From: Acetobacter malorum
Lineage (GTDB): Bacteria; Pseudomonadota; Alphaproteobacteria; Acetobacterales; Acetobacteraceae
Assembly: GCF_002153605.1 (NCBI RefSeq)
Contig: NZ_JOPG01000013.1
Span: 1 to 64,000, forward strand
Reading direction: 5' to 3'
Length of the DNA stretch: 64,000 nt
Both the position numbers and the translations under genes were made by a program. Below the pieces are notes generated by a model, which searched no databases, was not told where the DNA came from, and worked only from the letters and a program-made list of their open reading frames with translations. Numbering within the stretch: position 1 is the stretch's first letter; the number at the start of each line of letters is the position of its first letter. This document shows positions 44,877 through 55,400 of this stretch, in pieces.

Positions 44877-46478
44877 TTATTCCCACTCAATCGTGCCCGG
44901 CGGTTTGGAGGTGATGTCGTAGGTGACGCGGTTGATGCCGCGGACTTCGTTGACGATGCGGCCAGCCACACGGTTGAGGAAGCTCATGTCAAACGGGTAG
45001 ACATCCGCTGTCATGCCGTCCGTGCTGGTCACGGCGCGCAGGGCGCAGGCCTGATCATACGTGCGGCCATCGCCCATCACGCCCACGGTGCGGACCGGCA
45101 GCAGGACGGCGAAGGCCTGCCAGATGGCGTCATACAGGCCAGCCGCGCGGATTTCTTCAAGGAAGACGGAATCCACTTTCCGCAGCAGGTCCAGTTTTTC
45201 CCGCGTGATGTTACCGGGGATACGGATAGCCAGACCCGGCCCGGGGAACGGATGCCGCCCGACGATAGCTTCCGGAATATCCAGCTCACGGCCCAGATCG
45301 CGCACTTCATCCTTAAACAGTTCACGCAGCGGTTCGACCAGCTGCATGTTCATGCGTTCCGGCAGGCCGCCGACGTTATGGTGCGATTTGATGGTGACAG
45401 ACGGGCCACCCGTAAAGCTGACGCTCTCGATCACATCCGGATACAACGTGCCCTGTGCGAGGAACTGTGCGCCGCCCAGCTTGGTGGCTTCTTCCTCAAA
45501 CACTTCCACAAACAGGCGGCCAATGGTCTTGCGCTTGATTTCCGGGTCCGTCACGCCGTCCAGCTCACGCAGGAACAGTTCAGACGCATCCCGATGCACG
45601 AGCGTGATGTTGAAGCGGCCACGGAAAGTTTCAATCACTTCCTCAGCTTCACCCGCGCGCAGCATGCCGTGATCGACAAAGATGCAGGTCAGCTGGTCGC
45701 CAATAGCTTCATGAATCAGCACAGCCGCCACGGAGGAATCGACCCCGCCGGACAGACCGCAGATGACCTTGCCGGTGCCGACCTGCTCACGGATGCGGGC
45801 AATTTCCATCTCGCGGAAGCCAGCCATGGTCCATGTGCCGGAGCAGCCGGCCACGTTATGCGTGAAGTTGCGCAGCAGTGCAGCCCCGTGCGGCGTGTGC
45901 ACCACTTCCGGGTGGAACTGCACGCCATACAGGCGGCGGCCTTCATCCGCGATAACGGCAAACGGTGCGCCTTCGCTCACGGCCACAATGCGGAAGCCGG
46001 GGGGCAGTTCCGTCACGCGGTCACCGTGGCTCATCCATACCTGCTCACGGTTGCCGCGCGCCCATGCGCCACGGAACAGGGCGCAGTCTTCCACAATATC
46101 AACAAAGGCGCGGCCAAATTCGCGGTGGTCGGAGCTTTCAACCTGCCCGCCCAGCTGGAGACACATGGCCTGCTGGCCGTAGCAGATGCCCAGAACCGGC
46201 ACCGCCAGCTCAAACACGACTTCCGGCACGCGGGGGGAATCCGGGCTGGTTACGCTGGCGGGACCGCCAGAAAGGATAATGCCGCGAGGCGCAAAGGCGC
46301 GGATGCGCTCTGCGGTGGCGGTGAACGGCCAGATTTCACAATAGACACCGCTTTCCCGCACGCGGCGGGCAATAAGCTGTGTCACCTGACTGCCAAAATC
46401 CAGGATCAGGATACGGTCCTGATGAAGGGACTCGTCCAGTTTGGTGGAGGAAGCGGGGATGGTGGCATCGGCAGGCAT
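44877..46478 (-). CDS. guaA: GMP synthase (glutamine-hydrolysing)
   Basis: GuaA converts XMP to GMP with glutamine and ATP. The 533 residues have a class I amidotransferase domain starting at [21 protein letters not shown] with nucleophile Cys99 in [10 protein letters not shown]. The ATP pyrophosphatase domain carries the P-loop GLSGGVDSS, and the C-terminal dimer domain ends PPGTIEWE, the usual family end. The ATG at 46478 gives an extra 20 residues ahead of the core, not unusual. It is monocistronic with its own terminator. Confidence 0.97.
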   Translation of the reverse strand: MPADATIPASSTKLDESLHQDRILILDFGSQVTQLIARRVRESGVYCEIWPFTATAERIRAFAPRGIILSGGPASVTSPDSPRVPEVVFELAVPVLGICYGQQAMCLQLGGQVESSDHREFGRAFVDIVEDCALFRGAWARGNREQVWMSHGDRVTELPPGFRIVAVSEGAPFAVIADEGRRLYGVQFHPEVVHTPHGAALLRNFTHNVAGCSGTWTMAGFREMEIARIREQVGTGKVICGLSGGVDSSVAAVLIHEAIGDQLTCIFVDHGMLRAGEAEEVIETFRGRFNITLVHRDASELFLRELDGVTDPEIKRKTIGRLFVEVFEEEATKLGGAQFLAQGTLYPDVIESVSFTGGPSVTIKSHHNVGGLPERMNMQLVEPLRELFKDEVRDLGRELDIPEAIVGRHPFPGPGLAIRIPGNITREKLDLLRKVDSVFLEEIRAAGLYDAIWQAFAVLLPVRTVGVMGDGRTYDQACALRAVTSTDGMTADVYPFDMSFLNRVAGRIVNEVRGINRVTYDITSKPPGTIEWE

Positions 46479-46730
46479 GAGCTACTGTCTTTCTGGTCAG
46501 CGCCTGAGCGGCATTCTAAACGACGGACAGCCACCACCGGGCAAAGCGCCGGAGCATAGGCGCCAGAGTGGGGCGGCTGTATGCTAGACAGCGGATATAA
46601 AACGGTGCAGCCCGGACGTCACCCTATAATAAGACTCTCCGCAGCATCATTTTATAAAGGTGTGGCGCAGGTGAGACCTCTGGACGGGGAACATCTGACC
46701 CCGGATCTTCTCTCTCACAGGAGCATGTTC

Positions 46731-47201
46731 ATGAATCCTTTCTCTCTTCTGGCCCACGGCAGGTCTCCTGCTGGCCGCACGCACCAGCCTTTGCGCGCCC
46801 TGCCGCTGGCGGGGGTGGCCCTGCTGGCGCTGGTCTGTGGCGCAGCGGCCCCGGCGGCGGATGACCCGTATGGGGAATGGATTGGCACGCTGGTGGCCGA
46901 GAAGGGGCATAACTGCCCGGTGCACACGGTCTCGCTCATGCAGGTTCAGCCCAAGCACATTACCTTCACGCCGGAAATGGGTGCGCTGGTGCTGCGTGGT
47001 GTGCCGGACAAGAAGACGCAGCATTATCATGCGCAGCTGATTTTGCAGGACTCTCACCACCAGCCACTCCCCATGGTGTTTGAAGCGCATCCGGTGGGCG
47101 ATACGTTTGAAGGCGTTTACGGCACGCCGGAATGCCGCGCGCATGTCACGCTCAAACGCCCCGAAGGCCGGGCCTGGAAGAACTTTATGGGGGATGATTG
47201 A
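46731..47201 (+). CDS. hypothetical secreted protein
   Basis: This 156-residue protein has an N-terminal signal anchored by a long hydrophobic run (LPLAGVALLALVCGAAAPAA) with likely cleavage near residue 42. The mature domain of about 110 residues contains two Cys (GHNCPVH and TPECRAH) that may form a disulfide, and the pattern DPYGEWIGTLVAEKG. No family is recognised. The ATG at 46731 is chosen because AGGAG lies seven bases upstream; an ATG at 46725 is too close to it. It is divergent from guaA, with tRNA-Arg following. Confidence 0.65.
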   Translation: MNPFSLLAHGRSPAGRTHQPLRALPLAGVALLALVCGAAAPAADDPYGEWIGTLVAEKGHNCPVHTVSLMQVQPKHITFTPEMGALVLRGVPDKKTQHYHAQLILQDSHHQPLPMVFEAHPVGDTFEGVYGTPECRAHVTLKRPEGRAWKNFMGDD

Positions 47202-47272
47202 AAAAAAATCGCCTCATGTGAATTTTGGGGGTTGCCAGACCCGGCGCCCCCGGCTAAACACCGCGTCAAGGC

Positions 47273-47349
47273 GCACCCGTAGCTCAACTGGATAGAGCAC
47301 CAGACTACGAATCTGGGGGTTAGGAGTTCGAGTCTCTTCGGGTGCACCA
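47273..47349 (+). tRNA. tRNA-Arg (ACG)
   Basis: A complete 77-base cloverleaf: acceptor stem GCACCCG/CGGGTGC, D-loop AGCTCAACTGGATAGAGC, anticodon stem CCAGA/TCTGG with loop CTACGAA (anticodon ACG), T-loop GTTCGAG, and an encoded CCA end at 47347-47349. Confidence 0.97.
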
Positions 47350-47547
47350 CTTCCCTTTTTCAATTTGAAGCACTTTAAATGTTCAGACTTTTTGTCTGTC
47401 ACTGTGCCTCAGTGATCCGTCTTTCTCTGCCTTACAGAGACAGGCTGGCTTAAGGGATTTCCCCCTCAGCGGGCCTTTTCCCCATTTTTTGAAAAATTTT
47501 CAGAAAACCCGGCTGTCCGCATGGTTGTTTGCGGGATTCTGGGTGAT

Positions 47548-48507
47548 TTATGGCTCCTTGTCTGCCGTCAGACACAGCGCCAGATGCTGCGTGAGCAGAA
47601 CACGTAAGGCGCTGGAGCCTTCACGCTGGTAGCGGTCATACTGCTCGCGCCAATGTTTCCCCATTTCCGGAGGGAGAGTGCTGGCCTGAAGGGCGCGTAT
47701 ACCGTTCAGCAGTTTTCTCTCAATCTGCGCCATAGAGCGTTGCGGAAAATGCAGCATGCAGAAGCCAGCTTCCACCATAAGCCGGGTATGACCCTGCACA
47801 GCATCGACCTGCTCCACAAAATGGTTCCCCTGCCCTGTTGTCAGCCCGTACCCGGTGCGGAGCGCTACTTTTGTTACTTCCTGCCGCATAACCGGCCAGA
47901 CAGCACAGTCAGTTTCGGTCAGCGACGAGCCAAAGGCTGTCAGCCGATAAGGCGGCGTGCTGGTGACCAACGCCGCCTGTGCCCAGTGGAACGCCAGAAG
48001 ACGGGCCTCAGGGTCCGCGAGCATACGAGCAAACTTCTCCCCCGCATTTGGGCCAGTGTGGCAGCAGGTGATAAATTCATCCGCATCTACAAAGAAGATC
48101 CAGTCGGGCGGGTTAGCATCATGACGCAGATAGGTTTCTGCAAATTGTTGCAGAGCCTGCATTTTTGCCGCCTGATAATAAGCCTGCTGATAATCCTGTG
48201 CATAAAAAACATCAGCCTGAGGGGCGTCTTTTCGGAAAAGCTCAATTTCCTGCGCTGTGCCGTCCGTGCTGTTGTTATCCAGAATAAAGAAACGCCGGAA
48301 ACCCAGTCGGTAATGATGCCGTAAATTCAGCCCCAAGATATCCGCTTCATCTTTCACCAGCATAAGCAAAGCTGCATGCCGAAGGGCGGGAATGGTGACG
48401 TCTGACCGCACCTGCCAGCATGGCCCGGCCCGCAGCGTATCAAACGCGCGTTTTGCTCGGTCATTCAGGCCGCTCAGGAAATCCACCAGTCCCGCATACG
48501 TGTTCAT
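47548..48507 (-). CDS. glycosyltransferase family 2 protein
   Basis: The 319-residue protein has the GT-A-like pattern of the Glyco_tranf_2_4/GT92 group: LLMLVKDEADILGLNLRHH near residues 47-65, FFILDNNSTDGTAQEI, and the metal-binding DxD within WIFFVDADEFI. No membrane segment is visible, so it acts at the cytoplasmic face. Donor and acceptor are unknown; surface polysaccharide is the usual target. It stands alone, not in a polysaccharide locus. The ATG at 48507 is used. Confidence 0.87.
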   Translation of the reverse strand: MNTYAGLVDFLSGLNDRAKRAFDTLRAGPCWQVRSDVTIPALRHAALLMLVKDEADILGLNLRHHYRLGFRRFFILDNNSTDGTAQEIELFRKDAPQADVFYAQDYQQAYYQAAKMQALQQFAETYLRHDANPPDWIFFVDADEFITCCHTGPNAGEKFARMLADPEARLLAFHWAQAALVTSTPPYRLTAFGSSLTETDCAVWPVMRQEVTKVALRTGYGLTTGQGNHFVEQVDAVQGHTRLMVEAGFCMLHFPQRSMAQIERKLLNGIRALQASTLPPEMGKHWREQYDRYQREGSSALRVLLTQHLALCLTADKEP

Positions 48508-48606
48508 CTGGGTCTTTACATCCGCATTTTATACTCTGTGTTTGAGTCTAACGGGTTTATACTAACGGGGCTATCCTTTTACAGTCTTCTGACAGGAGCA
48601 ATAAGA

Positions 48607-49020
48607 ATGAAAAAACTCCCTTTTATAGCACTGGCTCTTTGCCTCGCGACCCCGGCTTTTGCCCAAAGCACACAAACCACGGCGGATCTGGTCAATACGG
48701 TCAAATATCACCACGCCTATCAGACCATGACGGAACTGCCTGACTGGGTCACAAAGGCTTCTGCTGTTTCCGTCCCGACCGAAACTCTGAAGCAGAACGG
48801 AAAAAGCTATCTGACTGGCCATTTATGCAAACCGCATGACTGCGCCGACCATCAGCTTGACGTGGTCTTTTCTGAAGATGGCAAGGCAATATGGGGCCTG
48901 CTCTCCCGCCGTTATGGCAAAACGCTTTATCAGATGCCGCTCGGTGAGCCGAACGCGGAAACCCTTGCTGTGCTAACGGCCTCTTATCACAAGAACAATC
49001 CGGATGATCCGGCGAAATAA
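48607..49020 (+). CDS. ivy: Ivy family lysozyme inhibitor
   Basis: The 137-residue periplasmic protein has a signal peptide (MKKLPFIALALCLATPAFA, cut before QS) and the Ivy inhibitory loop CKPHDC at residues 74-79. In Ivy proteins its His (here His77) enters the lysozyme active site. Other Ivy signs are LPDWV and DVVFSEDGKAIWGLL. It protects peptidoglycan from c-type lysozyme or restrains the cell's own lytic transglycosylases. The ATG at 48607 has AGGAG upstream. It is convergent with the SLT transglycosylase gene, separated by one terminator hairpin. Confidence 0.9.
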   Translation: MKKLPFIALALCLATPAFAQSTQTTADLVNTVKYHHAYQTMTELPDWVTKASAVSVPTETLKQNGKSYLTGHLCKPHDCADHQLDVVFSEDGKAIWGLLSRRYGKTLYQMPLGEPNAETLAVLTASYHKNNPDDPAK

Positions 49021-49029
49021 TGCCTTAAA

Positions 49030-49057
49030 GGGCAATGAACCCGCAGGATCATTGCCC
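49030..49057. terminator. hairpin between ivy and the lytic transglycosylase gene
   Basis: GGGCAATGA (49030-49038) pairs perfectly with TCATTGCCC (49049-49057). On the minus strand it is followed by TTT, so it mainly serves the transglycosylase gene. It also lies 9 bp after the ivy stop. Confidence 0.75.
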
Positions 49058-49063
49058 GGTGGC

Positions 49064-50443
49064 TTAGCTGTTCCGCACCGGAATGCACGGCATGGAGCGG
49101 GCATGCAGAACCTGACAAACGCCGGAAGCCCCTGCCCCGCCACTGGCGACAAGCTGTGCCCGATACATGGCTTTTCCGGAAACGGAGACTGACTGCACCG
49201 TCGGCGTTGCCTGCATAGACCGGGACGCAAGAACACGGTTCACACTTTCTGCCGTACGCCGCGCTTCCGCATAGGAGGCAAACGCACCAACCTGCACCGT
49301 GCTGCCTTTACCGTTATGCGGCGTCTGCAAAGACCGTGTCGCAACCGCAGAAGAAAGCATTGGGGTGCGGCTGGCCCCACCGGACGCGGCGTAAGAGCCT
49401 GGCAGCCTTAACACATGCTCAGAAGACGAGACTGGCGTGGTGTAAACAGCATTTTGCACGCGGGCTGTTGCGCCTCGGGATGACGGCGCAGAGGTGAAAG
49501 AGGCAGGCATAACGCGTGCGGGTGGCAGGCTGGTCTGCGTAATGGCGGGCGTTGCATCGGCGACCTGCTGAACCTGCGCAGGTGCTTCGGAGGAAGGCGT
49601 TTCGGCCTGCGCCACCGCGACAGGAGCCGGGCTGGGGGCCTCCGGCACTGGGTCAGGGTGTGGACTATCGCGGTCCATCAGGCAGGGTGCAGAGGGATCA
49701 TACGCGGCATCCGGGTCTCTCAGGCAGCCATCGGCCGTGCGGGAAAGATCGGCTTTGGCGTAATAGGCCTCGGAATACGCAACCTGCGTTGTGCTCTGGA
49801 TGGGCACCGGCGCCCATTTGCCACGCACGGCCACGCCACCGCCCAGATGCGGCGTAATGGCGGCCACGTAATTCACCGTTTCATCCGGCAGGTGGCGACC
49901 GTTATTCAGATAATCATCCACCCGGTCCGGCCCGGCATTATAGGCAGCCAGAAAGCCGGGTGCACCATAGCGATCATACATCAGGCGGATATAGGCGGCC
50001 CCGGCCAGAATGTTGTCCTTCGGGTTATAGGGATCTCCCCCCAGACCATACTGGCTCTGCATGTCCGCATAGGTGGCGGGCATAAGCTGCATCAGCCCCA
50101 TCGCCCCTGCCCCGGACGTTGTCAGCCCGCCATTGAGATATTGCTTCCCGCCGGATTCCTGCTGCATGACAGCCCGGATCCACGTATCGGGGATCGCAAA
50201 GCGTTTTGCCGCCTGACGGATATACGGCCCCCACGGGTCTTCCGCCGGGCCGGGGGCGCGATAGGCCGGGTGTGTCGTCTCGACAGTGCCCATATCGTAA
50301 ATGGCATCCGGGTCATACGCGGCATTGGGGTCATACACAGCGTGATAGGAGCCGGCCTGCGCGGGCAGAAAACCGCCTGCTCCCAGCCCGAGCGCTGTCG
50401 CCAGCACGCATAGTGAATGTGCTTTTGGTGTTCGACTCCGCAC
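49064..50443 (-). CDS. lytic murein transglycosylase with SPOR domain
   Basis: The 459-residue protein cleaves peptidoglycan to 1,6-anhydromuropeptides. A signal peptide ends near residue 30, followed by a Tyr-Asp-Pro repeat (YDPNAAYDPDAIYD). The SLT domain follows (about 72-195), with catalytic Glu96 in MQQESGG, then GLMQLMPATY and AAYNAGP. A Ser/Pro/Ala-rich linker leads to a C-terminal SPOR domain (about 380-455, TVQVGAFASYAEARR). SPOR binds glycan strands lacking stem peptides and points to a role at the division site. The start is GTG at 50443 with AGGGG upstream. Confidence 0.9.
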   Translation of the reverse strand: MRSRTPKAHSLCVLATALGLGAGGFLPAQAGSYHAVYDPNAAYDPDAIYDMGTVETTHPAYRAPGPAEDPWGPYIRQAAKRFAIPDTWIRAVMQQESGGKQYLNGGLTTSGAGAMGLMQLMPATYADMQSQYGLGGDPYNPKDNILAGAAYIRLMYDRYGAPGFLAAYNAGPDRVDDYLNNGRHLPDETVNYVAAITPHLGGGVAVRGKWAPVPIQSTTQVAYSEAYYAKADLSRTADGCLRDPDAAYDPSAPCLMDRDSPHPDPVPEAPSPAPVAVAQAETPSSEAPAQVQQVADATPAITQTSLPPARVMPASFTSAPSSRGATARVQNAVYTTPVSSSEHVLRLPGSYAASGGASRTPMLSSAVATRSLQTPHNGKGSTVQVGAFASYAEARRTAESVNRVLASRSMQATPTVQSVSVSGKAMYRAQLVASGGAGASGVCQVLHARSMPCIPVRNS

Positions 50444-50729
50444 AATCTGCCCCTTATCCCTGCGCCCCGGCCCTGTTTTGCCGTCTGACGCGCTTGTTTC
50501 TTCTACTCTCCGCCCGGAAACCTTTTGTTCACCCTGCTCAGCAGGGATGATGCTGTTAAGATTACTATTATGTCATTTTAATGAAAACGGCTTTTCTCCG
50601 CCTCTTCCGTCCCCCTGAAGCCCTCTGGCCGAACAGCTTACACTCAAACGTGAGTCAGCCTCTTACAGACTTGCACGTTACGCATAGGACCTTCCCGTTT
50701 TGGGGATCAATCCTGTCAAAGAGACGATC

Positions 50730-52328
50730 ATGTTTATTCAGCCTCTCGTGCCTGCAGGTCACTCTCTGGTTCTTTCCTTTATTCTTGCTGCTGCCCCCAT
50801 TCTCACCACGCTGATCCTGATGGGGGTTCTCCGAAGGCCCGCATGGCAGGCCACACTGGGTGGCCTGATTGTGGGGGTCATCATGGCCCTTGCCGTCTGG
50901 GGGCTGCCGGTTTCTCTGGCACTCGCCAGTATCAGCAACGGCGTGATTTTCTCTTTCCTGCCGGTGATGTGGATTGCGCTCTCCGCGCTGTTTCTTTTCA
51001 ACATCGCTATGGAAAGCGGACGGTTTGACGCCTTCCGGCAATGGATTATCACCCACCTGCCCAATGACCGCCGGATTATGCTGGTGGTGCTGGGGTTCTG
51101 CTTCAGCGCTGCGCTGGAAGGGGTTGCCGGATTTGGCACACCCGTCGCTATTACCAGCGCGTTGCTGATCATGCTCGGCTTCCCCGCGCTGGAAGCCCTG
51201 ACTTATGTGCTGATTTTCAACTCCGCGCCGGTGGCGTTTGGCGGTCTTGGTATTCCCATTACCGTGCTGGCCTCCATTACCGGCCTGCCCGCCGATACGC
51301 TGGGGGCGACCATTGGCCACCAGATTGCGCCGTTTGCCTTCTTCATCCCGTTTTATGTGATGGTGCTGTATGCGGGCTGGTCCACACTGCGGCAGATCTG
51401 GCCGGTGCTGGTGGTGGCCAGCGGGAGCTTTGCGCTGACACTGCTGGTTGTCTCCAGCTGGGTGACATACAGCCTGACCAATGTGCTTTCTTCCTGCGTT
51501 TCTCTGCTGGCTACCATTGCGTTTTTGAAAGTCTGGCAGCCAACGCCTGACCCGGCCCACGCCATTGATGACCGTATTCTGCAACAGGCTCCCCGCAAGG
51601 CAGGAGACTGGAACGGCCCGCACTGGCAGGGCTGGATTCCGTGGATTACCGTCGTGCTGGTGGTGATTGTGTGGGATTCCCTGCATATTGCCAAAATTGG
51701 CGCGATGCCCATCAAATGGCCGGGGCTGGACCATCAGGTCTTTATCTCACTGTATCAGAAACCCTATGCGGCAGTCTGGAACTTTGAACCTCTGGGTACG
51801 GGCACTGCCATTCTGATTTCTGCGTTGCTGACGGCTCTCTTTACCCGCCTTGCGCCACGTAAGATCTGGGCCGCACTGGTCACAACCGCACGGCAGGGCT
51901 GGCTGGCCGTGGTGACGGTGGCTCTGACCATCGGGCTGGCTTTTCTGATGAACTATTCCGGCATGACCTACACGCTGGGATACGCGGTGGCCTCCACGGG
52001 AGTTCTGTTCCCCTTCGTTTCTGTTTTCCTTGGCTGGATTGCTGTCTTTTTGACAGGCAGCGATACGTCCGGCAACGCGCTGTTTGGCAATTTGCAGGTC
52101 GCGGCAGCACACCAGCTCTCTCTGGACCCGGTGGTATTTGCCTCTGCCAACTCTTCCGGCGGGGTCATGGGGAAAATGATTTCCCCGCAGAACATCACCA
52201 CCGGCGTGGCCGTCACGTCCCTCAAAGGGCAGGAAGGCATTGTGCTGGCCCGCACATTCAAACACAGCCTGTTCCTGACCATCTGCCTTGGGGTGATGGT
52301 GGCGGTGCAGCAGTTTATTATGCGTTAG
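50730..52328 (+). CDS. lldP: L-lactate permease LldP
   Basis: The 532-residue protein of the LctP family imports lactate, and glycolate in some bacteria, with protons. It has about 12-14 membrane helices. EGVAGFGTPVAITSALLIMLG and the C-terminal FLTGSDTSGNALFGNLQ are diagnostic. It probably supports lactate oxidation, a trait of many acetic acid bacteria. The ATG at 50730 is used instead of a non-ATG in-frame start at 50700, since MFIQPLVPAG starts the family's first helix. No lactate dehydrogenase or LldR gene lies nearby. It ends in a bidirectional terminator. Confidence 0.94.
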   Translation: MFIQPLVPAGHSLVLSFILAAAPILTTLILMGVLRRPAWQATLGGLIVGVIMALAVWGLPVSLALASISNGVIFSFLPVMWIALSALFLFNIAMESGRFDAFRQWIITHLPNDRRIMLVVLGFCFSAALEGVAGFGTPVAITSALLIMLGFPALEALTYVLIFNSAPVAFGGLGIPITVLASITGLPADTLGATIGHQIAPFAFFIPFYVMVLYAGWSTLRQIWPVLVVASGSFALTLLVVSSWVTYSLTNVLSSCVSLLATIAFLKVWQPTPDPAHAIDDRILQQAPRKAGDWNGPHWQGWIPWITVVLVVIVWDSLHIAKIGAMPIKWPGLDHQVFISLYQKPYAAVWNFEPLGTGTAILISALLTALFTRLAPRKIWAALVTTARQGWLAVVTVALTIGLAFLMNYSGMTYTLGYAVASTGVLFPFVSVFLGWIAVFLTGSDTSGNALFGNLQVAAAHQLSLDPVVFASANSSGGVMGKMISPQNITTGVAVTSLKGQEGIVLARTFKHSLFLTICLGVMVAVQQFIMR

Positions 52329-52346
52329 GCTGTAGAACGGCATATA

Positions 52347-52417
52347 AAAAAGGATCATCCCTTTCAGGATGATCCTTTTCCTCTCAAGGCCATTTCAGGA
52401 CGGTTGTACCGTCCTGA
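52347..52417. terminator. bidirectional terminators between lldP and TonB receptor
   Basis: AAAAGGATCATCC (52348-52360) pairs with GGATGATCCTTTT (52367-52379) and works for lldP on the plus strand and for the receptor on the minus strand. A second perfect ten-base hairpin, TCAGGACGGT/ACCGTCCTGA (52395-52417), sits nearer the receptor stop. Confidence 0.9.
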
Positions 52418-52429
52418 CGTGCTCTGTTT

Positions 52430-55400
52430 TTAGAATTCAACTCCGGCCTCAACCTGGAAATTTCGGCCAATGATTGCATCCCAGTAGCGGTTTGTACTGC
52501 CCTGGTACGGATACTGCGGCTTGGCGTCAAACACGTTGTTCATCACGAAGCTGACGTTGTAACGCTTGGCAAAAGTATAACCGATGGTCGTGTTGAACAT
52601 GAAATACTGTTTCATGGTGTTGTTCGGATAGACACCATCAGCAACTTGCAACTTATATTTTGCCTTGCCGTAATACATCATTTGCCACTGCACAAACAAC
52701 GGACCACGCAGGTAGTTGAAGTTAGCTGTAAAGTTATCACGCAGGTCAGAGCTGGTACCCAGATACTCATACTGGCTTGTCAGGATAGAACCGTTATGAA
52801 TGAAGCCGTGTTTATAGTTCACGGTGGTCTGGATTGCCCCGTCATTTTCAGACAGACCCACAACTGTCAGCGGCATCATATAAGACAAATGCGCCTGCAA
52901 GCCACGATAATGCTCAGTCCCGATGTTGTAGAAGCCTTCCTGATAGCCCTGATTGATCTGGCCGCTCGCATCACGCGAGAAGGAACTGCAATACTGGTTG
53001 GGATAAGACGTGGAATCATAGCAAGCTGCCATGATGTCTTCGATACCCAGCTGCGCAATTTCGTCTTTAACACGAACATCATACAGATCCGCGCCCAGAG
53101 TCAGGCCACGCACCCAGCGGGGCTGGAAGGAAGCGCCGGCAGTAAACTGCTTAGACTGCTCGTTCTTCAGATGGTGGTTACCACCAGACAGCCCCTGCAC
53201 TGTAAATTTATTGATGTTGGACTGGAAGCCCGCAGGCACACCCGCTTTCTGGCAGTTCATACGACGCGCAACAGGGTTTGGCCCGGAATTGATAGCTGTC
53301 GCGTCACACGGATCGGTCCCGGTATCGAACACGGTGGAGTTCGGCATATAGAGTTCCGTAATGGACGGAGCTCGGAACGACGTTGTGTAGTTACCGTGAA
53401 AGACAATATCACGCACCGGCGCATAGGAACCACCACCGGAATACGCCCAGAAGCCACCGTTTGCACTGTTGTTGACATAACGACCGGAGCCGGTTGCCGT
53501 CAGCGCATACACACCCGGAATGTTCATCTGGGGTGAAACCAGCGGGATCATCGTTTCACCATACGCTTCGTTGGTATGGTAAGAGCCGCCAACTCCCATG
53601 ACAGGCACGGTGTTCCCGTACTGCTGGTAGCTACCGTCAGACATCAGCTGACCGCGGTAGAAGTTGCCTGGGTTGAAGTCCATACCTTCAAAACGGTGTT
53701 CGTACCCGATGTCATACGTCCAGTCTCCGGCTGGGAGTTTTACAACCGTGCTTCGCACGTCTGCATTGAAGTCCCACTGCTGGTTGATGGATTTGGTGCG
53801 TGCGTCCGTCTGGATATAGTCTGAAGCTGCTTTACTGGCCTGATTAACGCCTAGCGGATTCAACGGTGAACATGTGGAGTTCAGAGACGGATAAGCTGCA
53901 TTAGTATAACCGGAGGCGCAGACAATATTGCCGGAACTGTCCTGCACCGCATTCAGCGCATTGATGTAGTTTTGCGTCAGGATTTCACGCTGCGTAGTGG
54001 AAGAGCGATACTGACCGTATTCTGCGCTGCCTTTCCACTCGAATTTGCGACCGGCAAAGTGAAAATCACCCTGAAGTCCACCAACGAACCGAAACAGGTT
54101 TGTATCGGTGGTGTATTTTCCGGTGTAGTAATCGGTGTTGGCGCGGGAAAGATAGAACTGATCTGTCGGCAGACCGGCTGCCTGCAGGTTGTTGATAATG
54201 GTTGTTCGCTCAGCAGACGTCAGATACGGGTTATTGGTGCTGATCGGCAACGCGCCATTACCCTGCGTCACGTCCGTCATCGCGTCATCAAACATCTGCG
54301 TGTTGTAGTACGGCTGAGCAGCCATGTTGGACACGGAAGAACGCACGTACCAGCCCTCGAACGACGCACGGAGATGCTCCGTAATATCGTAATGGCCAAG
54401 CAGTGTGAGGTTTAGTCTCTGCTGGTTGGTTATAAGGTTATTATAGTTGCTGATCGGGAAACCATTATTCTGGGCTTTTGTGCCGGTCGCTGTCAGACCG
54501 TCACCCGTCAGCTTACCGTAGCTGAGCGGCACCAGAGATTTGCCATCCTGACTAAAGACCAGTGGCTGACCAGCAGAGTTTGTAATAGCGGTGCCAATGT
54601 CCTGACCTTTATAGTTCGGCAGGTCATAATATGCGCCGGACATGGAGGGCACACCCGCCGTGGTGAACGGAAGATAGTAGCGGCCACCACGAGCCAGATC
54701 ATACCCGGTGCCAGCAGTGTTGCGCACATACTGCATACGGCCATCACCAGCGCCGACCCAGTTGGCACGATCTGCGTTGGTCATACCGAAAGTCTGGTTA
54801 TATTCGGTATCAAAAACGATGCTGCCGCGATCATGGTCGAAGTGACGTCCAACCTTACCTGCCAGGCGATAGTTGATGGCGTCCTGACGCTGACTGAAGC
54901 CAGTCTGGCCATCCAGCTTTACGCCCTGATAATCATCATCAAGCGTGAAGTTCTGCACACCTGCAATGGCGTCAGACCCGTAGACCGGTCCCCCCGAGCC
55001 AACAACCGTTTCCACTTTCTTAATCAGAAGGCTGGGGATGTTCCCGATATCGACCGGAGAGCCCTGCACGGCGCCGAACAAAGAGGCCGTTGCTGATGAG
55101 ACAAAACGACGCCCATTAACCAGCGTCAGGGTCCGCTGAGAGCCAAGATCAAGCAGATCACCATAAGTCTGGCCAGCGCCATAATAGCCGTTCTGTGCAC
55201 CGAGCGGGCTGTTATCAGGCACACTATAGTTCGGATTTTCACGCATCAGAGCGAGGCCCAGGTTGGTATAGCCTCGGGCCTGAATCTGGTCCGCGCCCAG
55301 ATCCATGGTTGCCATAGTGTTGGTCAGACGATTCTGCAGAAGGCGAGAGCCTGTAACCGTAACGTTCTCAGTATTGGATTCCGTACCCGCGCTTACATTT

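Noticed and set aside
45252-46559. 435-codon plus-strand frame opposite guaA
   Set aside because: guaA is unmistakable; the antisense frame results from GC-rich codon use.
47273-47349. tRNA-Arg as an integration site for a mobile element
   Set aside because: No integrase gene, no direct repeat of the tRNA 3' end and no composition shift were seen beside it.
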